DNA of 45,000 bases. Origin: Tubiluchus corallicola. Its lineage: Eukaryota; Priapulida; Priapulimorpha; Priapulimorphida; Tubiluchidae. The notes under the pieces are model-generated. The model saw only the letters and a program-made list of their open reading frames with translations. It was not told the origin of the DNA and did not search any database. Position numbers and translations under genes: made by a program. Where the stretch lies: the NCBI GenBank assembly GCA_030141605.1, contig JAQGDQ010000413.1:1-45000 (forward strand), in the 5' to 3' direction. The stretch's first letter is position 1, and the number at the start of each line of letters is the position of its first letter. Shown here piece after piece: positions 32,391-44,896 of this stretch.

Positions 32391-32960
32391 TGTAACCTAT
32401 GTATGACGCGTAGCTTTGCCATGAAGCCAACACATCCATTAGCAGACGTTTAGATATCCAAACTTTACCTAGTTATTGGATCATGACAAACTAAAATTAA
32501 TATTAGGCTCAAACGATTTAGAAATTCTCCAAATTGCTTGTAATTTTGTTTTAAAATGTGTCAGTTCGTGAATGTAATTATTACAAATTTAAGAAAAACG
32601 AGCTATATATATATATATATATATACTGTTACGAAGGCAGATTTTGACCAACCCCCTAATGTTAGTAATGGGTATGGTTGAGAAGCCCAGTAATGCAAAT
32701 GTACCTGCATAAAACAGAATGCATGCCGTAATTTGACGATTCCAACCTGGTTTTTCTGTCTGTAAAGGTGAATGCTGTAGGTTTGCTGATTTTTATACAA
32801 AAGTCTGTTCACATGTCATGGAGCTACTGGTTGTGTATTAAAGTTTATTTTACATTCGTATTCTTTTTACTTTTCTCGTCTGCTGTAAAGTATTTCATAA
32901 CTTGTATGCCGCTCTATACATCCTGAGACGCATCCGCGCCGGAACCCGGATCCGTTACAA
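32391..32960. other. Spacer, no gene seen
   Basis: Contains a TA tract (32604-32626) and a TA tract at 32959-32970 next to dispersed repeat copy 2. No domain in short frames. Confidence 0.4.
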
Positions 32961-32967
32961 TATATAT

Positions 32968-33246
32968 ATAATGAACATCACTTATGTAAACTAAATACTA
33001 CATGTGTATGCAACTATCTTAAATTTGTGTTTATGTATATTGATGTTGTACCATTGGGTTTATACATCAAGGTTTGATGTTGTGTCTTTGGTTTAAATTG
33101 TTGAGTTTGACTTGTATAAATGTGTACTTAATAACGTGGTATAGGTTTTTTGTAGTGCTGTATATGTGTGTAATTGTATCTTTATAATTGATGTGAGCAT
33201 TGTATGATTTGTAATTGTGATTACTCAAGAAAATATAAATATATAG
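32968..33246 (+). mobile_element. Dispersed repeat family B, copy 2
   Basis: Homologous along its whole length to 20306-20575 (shared TAAACTAAATACTA, TTGTACCATTGGGTTTATAC, CATCAAGGTTTGATGTTGTG, GTGGTATAGGTTTTTTGTAG). It ends TGTGATTACTCAAGAAAATA followed by TAAATATATA. It is preceded by a TA run as in copy 1. A hAT-like MITE has inserted just downstream at 33255. Confidence 0.8.
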
Positions 33247-33254
33247 TGTTGATC

Positions 33255-33527
33255 CAGGGCCTATTTCAGGGGGGGGAGTGGGGATACTTCCCCGGGGCGT
33301 CACCTTTCAGGGGGCCTCGCGCCGAGGTAACATTTTTTTGTTTTATGCGAACATACCGTATAACTCCATATTTTCTCTTCGAAAATGTTTCTCCGGCGTT
33401 CTAGCAGTTCAAAAATTTTTTGGGCGCCAACCATGGTGGCGCCCGCCCCCCGGCGTTTCGCCCCAACCCCGAGGGGGCCTCACACGCCCCACTTCCCTGC
33501 ACCTCGCTTAGGCTGAAATAGACCCTG
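33255..33527 (+). mobile_element. hAT-like MITE, copy 1, intact ends
   Basis: 273 bp bounded by CAGGGCCTATTTCAG (33255-33269) and CTGAAATAGACCCTG (33513-33527), inverted with one mismatch in 15. Perfect 8-bp target duplication TGTTGATC at 33247-33254 and 33528-33535. The element is G/C-rich with GGGGGGGGAGTGGGGATACT, CTTCCCCGGGGC, GGCGCCAACCATGGTGGCGC (itself a palindrome, 33423-33442) and CCCCGAGGGGGCC. Its family members are at 17758-18380 and 44897-45000. No transposase frame, so it must have depended on another hAT element. The ends and duplication are directly seen; superfamily assignment follows from the 8-bp duplication and CAGGG termini. Confidence 0.9.
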
Positions 33528-33535
33528 TGTTGATC

Positions 33536-35309
33536 TAAATGGAAATTATAAACCTATACAAAGAAAAGATTGCTAAGTTATTGCTCCGGGACTCCCCGGC
33601 ACCCCAATGAGCTTTTCTACCAATCCTCCATCGCACTTTGCGTTGATTGGGATGATTTATAACCGTTGATGATTTTTCGTGTTTTGGGACTTGGTGCTGG
33701 ATCCACTAATATAAACACACATTCATCATCATTAGCTCGAGTCTGAGAAGAAGCCTATACCCCAATAGACTCATGCAAAGAAGATGATTTGTAACAGAAC
33801 TCATAACCTTCACTTGTCACTGTAGGGGGCGCTGCAGGAGTGTCCAAAGAGAAGAGGAAGATTGGAGGAGTGCCATGAGATTAAGTGATATAAAGGAAAT
33901 GACAAAAAAATTAAAAAATTTGTTCGCATTCAGTGGTTTAGTACTGGCAGTTTTGACTAAAAGTTGAACAAAAGTACCTTTAATAATTAAAGAATAATTC
34001 GTTATTTTATCAAAGGTAGGTTAAGCAATAATTCACTTTAACCTTGTATTAAAAAAATTAGGATTAAAGTGAATAATCTAATCAATGTAATCCAATTAGC
34101 TGATTATAACTGAAATATTTTTTGACATGTTACATACTAATTTTGGCTTATCATAGTGCCATATTTACATTTGATATCTATAGTAGGCCTACATATCAAC
34201 TTCCAAACAACTACAATTTATAAACAATATGCTATGTATAACTTGGAAATAAATGTTTATGTACAGCAAAACAGAACGGTAGAGAAACTGTAGTGATAGA
34301 CCCAACAAAAGTACAATTTTTTATGTAAACCTGCATTTCTGAAATTAACGTAGTTTTCTATATGTGATTCATATGTGATTTTATAGTTTTACGTTTTTTA
34401 GTGAGCCAGGGATGCAGACTGGGATGGTGATACAGTGACGTTTTACCAGTTGGCGCGAACATGTTAAATTATTAAGAATTTTCTTTTCCAATTTCATAAG
34501 TCTTTCAAACGGTAAGTGTAATGCTAAGTAATATAACCTTGTATAAGAAGACCTTTGGGATGTATTTTAAGCTGATTCGTAAAATACAGTGTTAGTATGG
34601 TGACTTGGTTCTAAAAAAGAAACCACGGCTTTATCTCCCAAGTTGCTGGAGAGTCGTTAGAAGCCGGCGCACCGTCTATCCTCTCACGTTACGCAATCTT
34701 TCACGACCACACAGCTTCTTATTGCCAAAGTTAATAGCCACATCCACGCTATTTCGTCCTTATCTTATCCACTCAAAATTATTTTACAGAGAAATCTGCC
34801 AGCTAACAGCGACATTATCGTGTCAAAAATGAGCTTTCCTGTGTTATCCGTTCTCGACAAGTGTTTTTATAATACGCTCGTGACGATTTGGACTATCATT
34901 AGCAGCAACTGAAGGCTTGACGGTCGGAGTAGTGAATAACGCAAACAATGGGCTAAATTCTGACAGATTACGACATATATTACTATCGTTACCATTAAAG
35001 TGCCATAAATAAGGATTGTTGAACGTCTGCCACTGAGCCTAATCCAGACATGATGACATTGTGAGAAGTTATCACGTGAAAAAACCCGGACATAACCATC
35101 TCGTAAAAGGAGGTTCAACAGTAGAGTTTACTGTAGAGTAGAGTTAAGTCCACTCTCGACTTAAGACTTTATTATATTTGTAGTCGTTTTAAATAAGCTA
35201 AAGCGTAATAATTGCCAGAAAAGAATGGGATATTTGGTAGCATAACAGGTTGAAAAGAAACATATTTGTAAGATATATAACGACAAGCAAACATTCAACA
35301 TTTTAAAGC
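33536..35309. other. AT-rich spacer, no gene seen
   Basis: No defended gene in 1.8 kb. TAGGGGGCGCTGCAGG at 33823-33838 is a good CTCF-core match. Frames at 34605-34832 and 34867-35118 lack domains. Confidence 0.4.
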
Positions 35310-35520
35310 ACAAAATACGACACAACACGACACAACAAAGCATAAAACAACACAACACAACACAACGCAGCACAACACAACACAATGCAGCACAACACAA
35401 CACAACGCAGCACAACACAACACAACACAAGGCAGCACAACACAACTCAGCACAACATTGCATAGCATAGCATAGCTCAACACAATGCAAAACAGTACTG
35501 AACACAGCACGTCACAACGA
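35310..35520. repeat. CACAA pentanucleotide tract with higher-order structure
   Basis: ACACAACACAACACAA words repeat, punctuated by GCAG at near-regular 25-bp steps (CAACGCAGCA, CAATGCAGCA, CAACGCAGCA), then CATAGCATAGCATAG near 35461. Minus-strand frames read Cys-Val-Val-Leu repeats and are not coding. Confidence 0.9.
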
Positions 35521-36038
35521 CAAGACAGCACAGCACAGTAGAACAAAGCTTGGCACAATATAATAAAATATGACACAGCACAGTTCAATATAGCACTTCT
35601 TTTCACAGAACTTAAGTCAAAAACAATAAAGAAGGCTAAAAAAATCAACGTTTTTTGAACGAAAAATGACAAAATTAAAGACTTTGCGAAACATTGTTGA
35701 CGAGAATTGGATTTTTTCAGGTTTTCACAGACGTTCTTTCCTAAGTTGTGTTTAGTGAAGCATGCTTGTTCACTTTCATTCTTTCAAAGATTCATCTCAA
35801 GAAATTGCCTGTCAACATGTCACAGAAATTAGATTTTACAGTCGAGTATAAAATGAATTTAATGAATCCCCCACGTCAAAATGGGATTAGTTACATTTTG
35901 CGAAAACTAAATCCAGCAATCCAACTGCGTCAATTGAAGTTTAAATTAATGATCGGTAGCCGTGAATTTATAACGTAAAGCTCAGCTTTTACAACTTGTT
36001 TTGTTTATATCTTTGCTTGATTAAAAATTAGACTGGAC
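35521..36038. other. Spacer, no gene seen
   Basis: A 76-codon plus frame at 35748-35978 has no recognised domain. The left 70 bp still contain scattered CACAGCACAG words from the neighbouring array. Confidence 0.35.
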
Positions 36039-36150
36039 GCATTGTCTCCTGGCGCATTGTCTCCTGACGCATTGTCTCCTGATGCATTGTCTCCTGGCGC
36101 ATTGTCTCCTGGTGCATTGTCTCCTGGCGCATTGTCTCCTAGCGCATTAA
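36039..36150. repeat. 15-bp minisatellite, about 7.5 copies
   Basis: Unit CGCATTGTCTCCTGG with single changes (TG or AC for GC at the junction). On the minus strand it lies inside a 72-codon frame and would encode GDNAP/GDNAS repeats following a short unique stretch; I see no other support for that product. Confidence 0.95.
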
Positions 36151-37879
36151 ACCATTTTCGCTTCTTAAATGATATTAATTCGGGAATTATATTCACCAGG
36201 TCAAAATGAAATTTTACATGCATAATTACTGTTAATTTCTCATTTGTACAAAAATATTTAACAGTAGCAATAATTAAAAGTAAATTTAAAAATTTAAATA
36301 CCTGATGTTAATCACCTTTTTAATCTTTTGAGTTGATTATTCAGTTTGTTGCCAATGTTTTTGCTTTAATTTCGATTGTTTTACTTGTGCAAAACCAATA
36401 CAAGAAACCTTCACTTGTATTAGCAGTTGCTACGTGTTTGTCTATGTGTTTTGTGATAGGCTAAAAACAAAAGCTTGCGTGTCCAATACACTGCAAGTAG
36501 TTTTCGGCAGGAAGATATAAAAGTAATCATTACTCGAATTTACAAGTCGTAACTCTATGACAATTTATGTGATAGTAATACTGCCTGAAAATAAAAATCC
36601 CACAACTACTTTTTGGCCTTATTTTTGGAAAATAAATTAGTTTTAGGCCTGTAGGTATGCTACCATCAGTATAATATAGCAACTGCTTCTTCCCAACGAT
36701 GTATTAAAGTTTTATTGCGTTTTCTCTTCTTTTTCTGTTATCAAACCGACCTTTTGGGTTCCCCTCCTAGAAGACTGAGCTTCCCTTTTTAGAAATAAAC
36801 AATTAATGAATCTCTTTCTGTTCGTTCTTACATGGTCCAGTCTTATCCAGTCGATAACTGGGAGTTATAACATCACGTATTTTACTTAATGTAGTTTTAC
36901 CTAAAGTACTAATGGAGATAAGAAATGACGCTGTTATTAAACTGAAAAGGTAATGTTAAGTTGTTATTTTCATATAAACCAAAGGCGAGAAGACGCTTAG
37001 CACAGTATAAGACCACCTTCTAGTTTGCCAAGAGAATCTCAAAGTATAGAGATGGCTTGATGAGATTTCATGCTTAACTGTGTGTATTAAGTACCCAAAT
37101 CGAAAACACACCTTAGCCAGGTAAGAAAGATAACCGAGATGGTGTGAGGAAAAGGTGCTGAAGTTGAAAATGGTAATTAGAGACCGACGAGTAAAGTTAC
37201 TTCTGGTTAACTGATCAAACGAGCACGCCGAATGAATGAAAGCAGCAAAAAGCACGGCGAGCGTCGGAATTCGACTCAAATCCCGGATTAAAATAGTCGG
37301 TTTCTAGCGGCGGTCAGATCAAATAGAATCACTCTGCTTCTAAGTTATGAATCGGACTGTTATTAATTAAAATACACCTTATATCTTTTCTCTGCACGTG
37401 TGTCTACAGTTTTCCAGTTTCAAACACTCCAGGTTATAAGAAAATATTCAACTATTTAAGTCTTGACTTCGCTGTATTTTAATACCAATACTTATTGTCT
37501 TAGATGCCCCAAACTATACCAGTGGCTACACAAGGTAAGGGGCTTCCGTTAGAATGTCAAAATTTGAGTACAGATTCAGAACTTTTGTAATTAATTGCTA
37601 GTTGTGCATGTGTTCTTCTTTGGTTTAAATCAGCAAGAAGACAATTTTCTAATAAATAATTCCATAAATAAGTGACCCGATAAAAAATCATGATTTAAAA
37701 GCTTCGGAGATTTGCAACCAGAAAATGTCAAGGCAATATTGCGAAAGGCAGCAGAAAGTGTTATCGGTAAAAGCTTCGGGGATGCATCCCGAGATTTGGT
37801 TGTTTTTCATAAATTATGATAACAATGCTAACAATATTAACAGAACAAACAAAAAGAAGCCTGAGGAAGAGAAGGCAAA
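36151..37879. other. AT-rich spacer, no gene seen
   Basis: A minus-strand open frame at 36956-37279 starts like a signal peptide (SRIPTLAVLFAAFIHSACS) but its first codon is TTG, not ATG, and no upstream Met is in frame. No other candidate. Confidence 0.4.
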
Positions 37880-37881
37880 AG

Positions 37882-37931
<50 letters not shown>

Positions 37932-37978
37932 AGGGAGACAGAGAGAAAGAGAGAGAGAGTGAGAGAGAGAGGAAGAGC

Positions 37979-38050
<72 letters not shown>

Positions 38051-38071
38051 AAGAGAGAGAGAGAGAGTGAA

Positions 38072-38102
<31 letters not shown>

Positions 38103-38151
38103 AAGAGGAAGCGAGAGAGAGAGAAAGAGGAAGCGAGAGAGAGAGACAGAC

Positions 38152-38206
<55 letters not shown>
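37880..38206. repeat. GA microsatellite, left of LINE
   Basis: Impure GA array with AAAG, GTGA and GGAAGCGA interruptions, including a duplicated AAAGAGGAAGCGAGAG at about 38100 and 38122. It directly abuts the T-run that is the poly-A tail of the minus-strand LINE. Confidence 0.95.
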
Positions 38207-38212
<6 letters not shown>

Positions 38213-38343
38213 ATTTTTTTTTATTTAATTCTTTATTTCAAACATAAGTTCATAATTTAAATTACATATATACAACATACAACATCATAAAAACAAAAAA
38301 CCACTACAAACAAATCACACACAAACTTAGTTAAATATGAAAA
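38207..38343 (-). mobile_element. LINE 3' untranslated region and A-rich tail
   Basis: On the minus strand it follows the RT stop codon and ends TTTGAAATAAAGAATTAAAT then an A-rich run to 38207, where GA repeats begin. AATAAA is the only polyadenylation signal and lies close to the tail, as expected. Confidence 0.8.
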
Positions 38344-39159
38344 TTACAATAATAGTCTCCACCATTGCTGTCTTATGTGCGATGTAAATTTGGCATCGCT
38401 TACTAAAATTTTCTGGCACATTAAATTATCACTAGTATCAAATCTTTTCATTAAACTTAACACAGATTTTCTATGTAGTACATCAAAATACATCACGCGA
38501 ATTTCAACACTCATCTCACGAGCACTGTAATCATATGCATATCCGAAAAATAATCTTTTGGACACATTGTGCGCAATTTTGAGTTTTAAGATATTACCAT
38601 TATTAAAATGTCTCCAAGTAGACATGCAATAGAATGTATTACAGTAAGCATTAAATAAATATCTTTTAACATCAACAGAACAATAGCTGAATTTTCTAAT
38701 AAGTTGGTTTGTACGACAGTAGTATAAGGATCTTTGATTAATAATGTCAAGGTCATCTCGGTTATCATTTGAAAAAATATGTCCCAAATATTTTTCATTA
38801 TCACAGGTACGTAAAACATTATTATCTAGTTTGATGTTACCAAACATAAACTTTCTCATGATGTTTGAATTAACAGACATAAGTTTAGTTTTAGCTACAT
38901 TAATTTTCATGTCATACTGTTCAGCATACAATTTATACACGTCTAGTAGTTTCTGTAGGGCCGTAATCGTTGTCGCTAACAAACAAACATCGTCAGCGTA
39001 CATCAGGTGGTTCATAACCATGTTCGACACATTGCAACCAAGTTGGGTGGATGAAAGCTTAACACTTAGATCTTTAAAATAAAAATTAAAAAGAAATGGT
39101 GACATCTTGCCACCTTGGCGTACTCCATTTCCAATATTAAAAGTTGTAGACTGACTAGA
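38344..39159 (-). CDS. Non-LTR retrotransposon reverse transcriptase, 5'-truncated
   Basis: About 270 codons are open on the minus strand, from the CT-repeat border at about 39160 to a stop at 38344. The frame reads FNIGNGVRQGGKMSPFLFN (RT block 4), then NHLMYADDVCLLA with the catalytic YADD (block 5), MKINVAKTKLM (block 6) and EKYLGHIFSND (block 7), followed by a LINE-type thumb and C-terminal region with CRTNQLIRKFSYCS and LFNAYCNTFYC. The fingers and upstream palm blocks, the endonuclease and any ORF1 are missing, so it cannot work alone. No stop or frameshift is seen in the retained part, which suggests a fairly recent insertion. An internal ATG at 39105 is not the natural start. The C-terminal half resembles LINEs common in corals, molluscs and fish; clade not assigned. 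Confidence 0.92.
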   Translation of the reverse strand, partial: SSQSTTFNIGNGVRQGGKMSPFLFNFYFKDLSVKLSSTQLGCNVSNMVMNHLMYADDVCLLATTITALQKLLDVYKLYAEQYDMKINVAKTKLMSVNSNIMRKFMFGNIKLDNNVLRTCDNEKYLGHIFSNDNRDDLDIINQRSLYYCRTNQLIRKFSYCSVDVKRYLFNAYCNTFYCMSTWRHFNNGNILKLKIAHNVSKRLFFGYAYDYSAREMSVEIRVMYFDVLHRKSVLSLMKRFDTSDNLMCQKILVSDAKFTSHIRQQWWRLLL

Positions 39160-39162
39160 GAG

Positions 39163-40960
<1,798 letters not shown>

Positions 40961-42111
40961 TATTTCAATATCGTCAATGTTGTTACTACAAGTACCACCC
41001 TCAACATCAACACTATACTCGCCACTGCCAAAACTATCACAAGGTTTCGCTCTTGTAGTCCCTACCACTGCCATTACCTTTAATACTTTCATAATTAATA
41101 ATTTGTGCTATTATTAATAATAATTTGTATTTTTAGTTTTGGGTTTACCTAAATTATAGTTCGTATCAATTTTTTTCAGTTTCACACGACATAGTGCGTG
41201 TTTTAGCTTTTCTGCTGATTTGACTGGATTATCTACTAACTAACCCACTTTGAAGTAAATCCATCAGACTGATTAGTGATCGGATTATATCAGCTTAGGC
41301 GCTAAGACCAAATAAGGGCGGAAAGTATTAAAAGAGTAAGGTCAAATGGTTCATTAGAACTGCTGGTGGAAAGATCGTATGATGCCGGATCTAGTCTTAG
41401 TTAGATCACAAAATGGCGTGCAAAAAGTGGCAACTGAAAATGTTAATAATGAATCCGTCGTACTGTATAACTTCTTTCCAGCCAATTATACTTTGGTCCT
41501 TATACAAAACATAAATGTTGTGATCTGACTAATTTTGCATATCTAAAAACATAAAGTGTTCGAAGTTTATTACAATGTTGGTAGATCACTAGATCACATC
41601 TAAAAAAATGAAGCTATGTTTTATGCACAGTTGTAAGGTATTTAAGTTCTTCATGACACCACAATTTAATTCATTTCTTTTATTTTTTACAGATAAATTT
41701 TATTTTATTTTAAAGGATGAAACCTTCTTACGATAAGGTATCAACTCATATCCATGCTTGCAATTCAAAATTCAGTACAAACCAGCCTGCACAATTGTAG
41801 CTCAAAAAGACGTAAGACAGAAACGTTTTAAGAGTAAAATGAAAAAAAACTACTTCATATTTCTGAAATCGCGCATTATTAAAAGAAGTCCAACAGTATC
41901 AACATGCTTTTTGTGTTACATATAAAAATTCTCAAGGCAACTTACTTCCTCAAGACTTCTCAGAGTTCATACTTCTGAAACAAGATATTATGAAGCTACA
42001 GCATGTAATAATAATAGCCACAGTAATTTCAAAGTCATGACAGTAGTTGTGACTTTGTAGTTTTGATATTTTTGAAGAGCGCAAGCGAAACCGTATTTAG
42101 TGTTTCTAAAA
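40961..42111. other. AT-rich spacer, no gene seen
   Basis: No domain or repeat partner found in 1.1 kb. Stops are frequent in all frames. Confidence 0.4.
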
Positions 42112-42804
42112 CAGTGGTTCCCAACCTTTTCCTTGCCAAGTACCCCTTCTAAATGTGGCGATCTTCAGCGTACCCCCACCTGATATTTTTCAACAAATCG
42201 TTTGAAAAACCAGTTTCCAGAAAACAACGATTAATATTATCGACATTTTAACTTTTTTTGAAAACATGAATTTTATCACTGATTATTAAGAAATGTGTAA
42301 TTTGAACAACTTTCTCGAATATGAAAACATCAATACAAGGAAACGCGATCTTTACAGCAGTCATAATTAATGCGCACGCTGTTCTTATCAACAAGTTTTT
42401 TTATATCAGGTTTAACTGTTGATATTGCGACTCGCATGTCGCTCCTCAAATCCAAACGGTTTCTTGCCTTCGTCTTCAAATGTAGCATTGCACTGAAGCC
42501 TAGCTCACATTTGTATCTTGTCACAAATGGAACCAACACCTCGAAAGCCAAATACAGCACAAACAAAGCAACAAAATATAAGCTTTTCGTGGGCGGGTAA
42601 AAGTATTTTCTAGCGCACTGTGCAGGAATGATATTGTTTGTGAAATATTGCCTAACCTGTAGAAAGAATATCTTGGTGTATTTCACCCTTTTCTCTGGCT
42701 ACAGAAAGAAAAAAATGTGTCGATCTGACACACCTTCTGCGTACCCCTGGCATTGCTGCTGCGTACCCCCAGGGGGTACCCGTACCCCCGGTTGGGAACC
42801 ACTG
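42112..42804 (-). mobile_element. hAT transposon, internally deleted, with intact ends
   Basis: 693 bp bounded by CAGTGGTTCCCAACC (42112-42126) and its exact inverse GGTTGGGAACCACTG (42790-42804). Perfect 8-bp target duplication TTCTAAAA at 42104-42111 and 42805-42812. These termini are characteristic of hAT elements of the Charlie/ZBED type. Subterminal GTACCCC or GGGGTACG words occur near both ends. It contains the transposase C-terminus on the minus strand (42330-42686) directly behind the 5' end, so the front of the transposase gene has been deleted. Non-autonomous. Confidence 0.93.
42330..42686 (-). pseudogene. hAT transposase C-terminal (dimerisation) fragment, ZBED5-like
   Basis: A 118-codon open frame. 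Its second half reads LVPFVTRYKCELGFSAMLHL, then KTKARNRLDLRSDMRVAIST and VKPDIKKLVDK. This is the hAT-family C-terminal dimerisation region as in ZBED5/SCAND3-like proteins, where the pattern LPF-x-x-x-Y-x-CE-x-GFSA followed by KTK-x-R-x-RL and D-x-R-x-x-[LI]-S is conserved. The frame opens with GTG rather than ATG, and the BED zinc finger and catalytic RNase H-like core are absent, so it is only the tail of a transposase. It sits inside the TIR-bounded element 42112-42804. No stop or frameshift inside. Confidence 0.88.
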
Positions 42805-42812
42805 TTCTAAAA

Positions 42813-43841
42813 AAAAATCGTGCTTTTCTGAAACCAATTTTTGTGAAGACAAAAAATTCAGAAGCGATGTTATTTTCGACTCCTAAAGGCTCCTAAAGTA
42901 TGACAAGCCTGAAATTATATTATTTAATTTCCGTGACGGTTTAGTTTTGAATTGAGTCGTCCTTAGCCCCTATCTGCGAAGTTATACTTGTACTAATAAA
43001 ATCTGAACCAACGTGCTCTGTATGGCGACGATGGTTTTGACACTTACGTGTTACTTAAAGGAAGACAGGATGATTCTTCACATACTGCCCCATTTTGCAG
43101 TACGGTAAAAAGTAAACAATTTAACACAGTTAATACTGCAAAAGCGTTTCTGACAATTAAATAATAGATTAAAAGCTTCCTTAAAGGCAGACGAGCCCAA
43201 CTATTGATGACATCACAAACTAACATAATTTTCAACAGTGAAAATATTCCACGAGCGTGTTGCACGTGTTTACCAAAGCAAAAATTGAAATACAGCAAAT
43301 ACAGATTCGGTGTGTTGTACTAAAATTAGGCAAGTTCTAAGATAAAAATTCAAATTTCAAAATAACCGCTGCGCTCACTCATGAGCTGTCGAACGTGTGC
43401 AGTTCATCATAAACTAATACACCCGAACTGAGAGGTACAGCACCTGTTTTTTGTGCAATGTGTTTCCGAAATGCAGGCGCTAATGCCCGTCTAACTAGCG
43501 AATGAGGAAATGCATGTAACAGTGAAGAACTAGAGGCGCGAACGTGAAATTGTGTTTGTGTGGTAACAATTATTTCAAGTAAGTCATTTTTAGAAAAATA
43601 GCATGTTTGCTTTCAATATTCTAAAGAGTAGGTTGTTTTGACCTACAGTTCGAGTCCAGTTTTGCATTAATGTCGCTTTAACTGAGAAGTCATGAAGAGA
43701 GTCATGAAACCTTCTTGTGTTTGCAAGGATGACAGTAAAGTCATGACGTTTGTTAATTATATAATTTCTGCAGCCATCGTGAATATTTCAAAACCAGATG
43801 GTTTTAGCAACTCTAAACGTTCTAAATAAAAATTATGACGA
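42813..43841. other. Spacer, no gene seen
   Basis: No supportable coding sequence. GTTCGAGTCC near 43649 resembles a tRNA B box but no tRNA fold was found. Confidence 0.4.
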
Positions 43842-44030
43842 GTTCTATTAGCTAGATATAGTTTATCTTTTCGTCACTTTTTATCAAACCGAATTTTACC
43901 GATTTGGAACACATTGCCTGCATATGTTGATGGTGCACCCCTCGTAACTGAACAAAATATTAAGTTATTTAAAAGCCGCTTATATAAAGTTAACTTGCAT
44001 AAATTCGTTGTACACAATAGACACATGTAA
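43842..44030 (+). pseudogene. LINE RT C-terminal remnant
   Basis: 63 codons including the TAA at 44028. The frame reads ARYSLSFRHFLSNRILPIWN, then TLPAYVDGAP, and later NIKLFKSRLYKVN. The order F-x-x-NR-I-x-x-WN-x-LP-x-x-V then FK-x-x-L is the standard C-terminal end of Jockey/CR1-type LINE proteins. A stop (TGA) lies directly upstream at about 43836, so the remainder of the protein is lost or shifted. Confidence 0.75.
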
Positions 44031-44172
44031 GCAGTTAATCTCTTTGTGTGTTTACCACACTCTTGTAAATATTTTATTTGTATGTTTTTTGCCAACGTGT
44101 TTTATATATATTGTTTTTATTGTAGACTGTATTTTACTATTGGGTGTAAATAAATTAAAATAAAAAATGAAA
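44031..44172 (+). mobile_element. 3' untranslated region and tail of the LINE
   Basis: Follows the stop codon and ends GGGTGTAAATAAATTAAAAT then AAAAAATGAAATA, an A-rich tail with an AATAAA signal. A 106-bp tandem duplication begins immediately after. Confidence 0.6.
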
Positions 44173-44174
44173 TA

Positions 44175-44386
44175 TTGATCCGCCTGCCATTGTGTGTGAC
44201 CCAAGCCAGATCCGCTGCAGCACTGCATGTAACCCATCCGCAACATTTAATTACACGAGTCTGACCCTGTTGAATCCGCATTGATCCGCCGGGCCATTGT
44301 GTGTGACCCAAGCTAGATCCGCCACAGCACTGCATGTAACCCATCCGCAACATTTAATTACACGAGTCTGACCGTGTTGAATCCGA
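44175..44386 (+). repeat. 106-bp direct duplication
   Basis: Two units begin TTGATCCGCC at 44175 and 44281 and share GCCATTGTGTGTGACCCAAG, GCACTGCATGTAACCCATCC and TTACACGAGTCTGACC, with a handful of differences. It starts directly after the LINE tail. The minus-strand frames (MLRMGYMQCC repeated) are repeat readings. Confidence 0.95.
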
Positions 44387-44660
44387 TTCCTACTTTAATT
44401 ACGAACTTTCCATCATGTTGGATAAGCATTCTTCATGTAGTTTACAAGTCCTCATTGTGACCATGGCTGCCGGGCTGATTGCAGTTACTCAACATGATTT
44501 GTTTGCTTTCGACTCGAAGTTCATTTAGATTTCAAATCGCAGAAAATTTCGAGTTTGTGTTTTCTGAACGAGAAGAAATATCGACAAATAAACAGTTTCA
44601 TTTCTTACTAATAACTTTCATTTCTCACAAACTCGTTTTTATTTTCGCTAATTGCTCGTT
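44387..44660. other. Spacer
   Basis: No gene seen; the open frame at 44479-44793 runs into the adjacent simple repeat and has no domain. Confidence 0.4.
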
Positions 44661-44662
44661 TA

Positions 44663-44756
44663 TATGTTTGTTTATCTGTCTGTTCGTTTGTTTGTTTGTT
44701 TGTCTGTCTGTCTGCCTGTTTGTTTGTTTGTCTGTCTGCCTGTTTGTTTGTTTGAT
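44663..44756. repeat. TGTT/TGTC tetranucleotide tract
   Basis: TTTG and TCTG units with a duplicated block TGTCTGCCTGTTTGTTTG (about 44709 and 44733). Confidence 0.9.
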
Positions 44757-44896
44757 AGGACAGGCGATGGCGTTTGTTTTACGTCATTTATAATTTATCG
44801 CTGTCTTTCTTGTCCTTGCAACGTTTTATAGTTTGCTTAAACGTTTATTTGTTTTTACGTATTTGCTGACTTCGTTTCGTTTTGTTTATTTCTTAT

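Noticed and set aside
36956-37279. Minus-strand frame of 107 codons that starts like a secretory signal peptide (SRIPTLAVLFAAFIHSACS)
   Set aside because: The first codon is TTG and no in-frame ATG precedes it; the rest has no domain. Not enough for a eukaryotic gene.
37725-38228. Frame of 167 codons with Arg-Glu repeats
   Set aside because: Most of it is GA microsatellite; the 40-residue unique start has no domain.
38744-39082. Plus-strand frame of 112 codons
   Set aside because: Antisense shadow of the LINE reverse transcriptase.
43640-43665. B-box-like GTTCGAGTCC
   Set aside because: No A box or cloverleaf around it.
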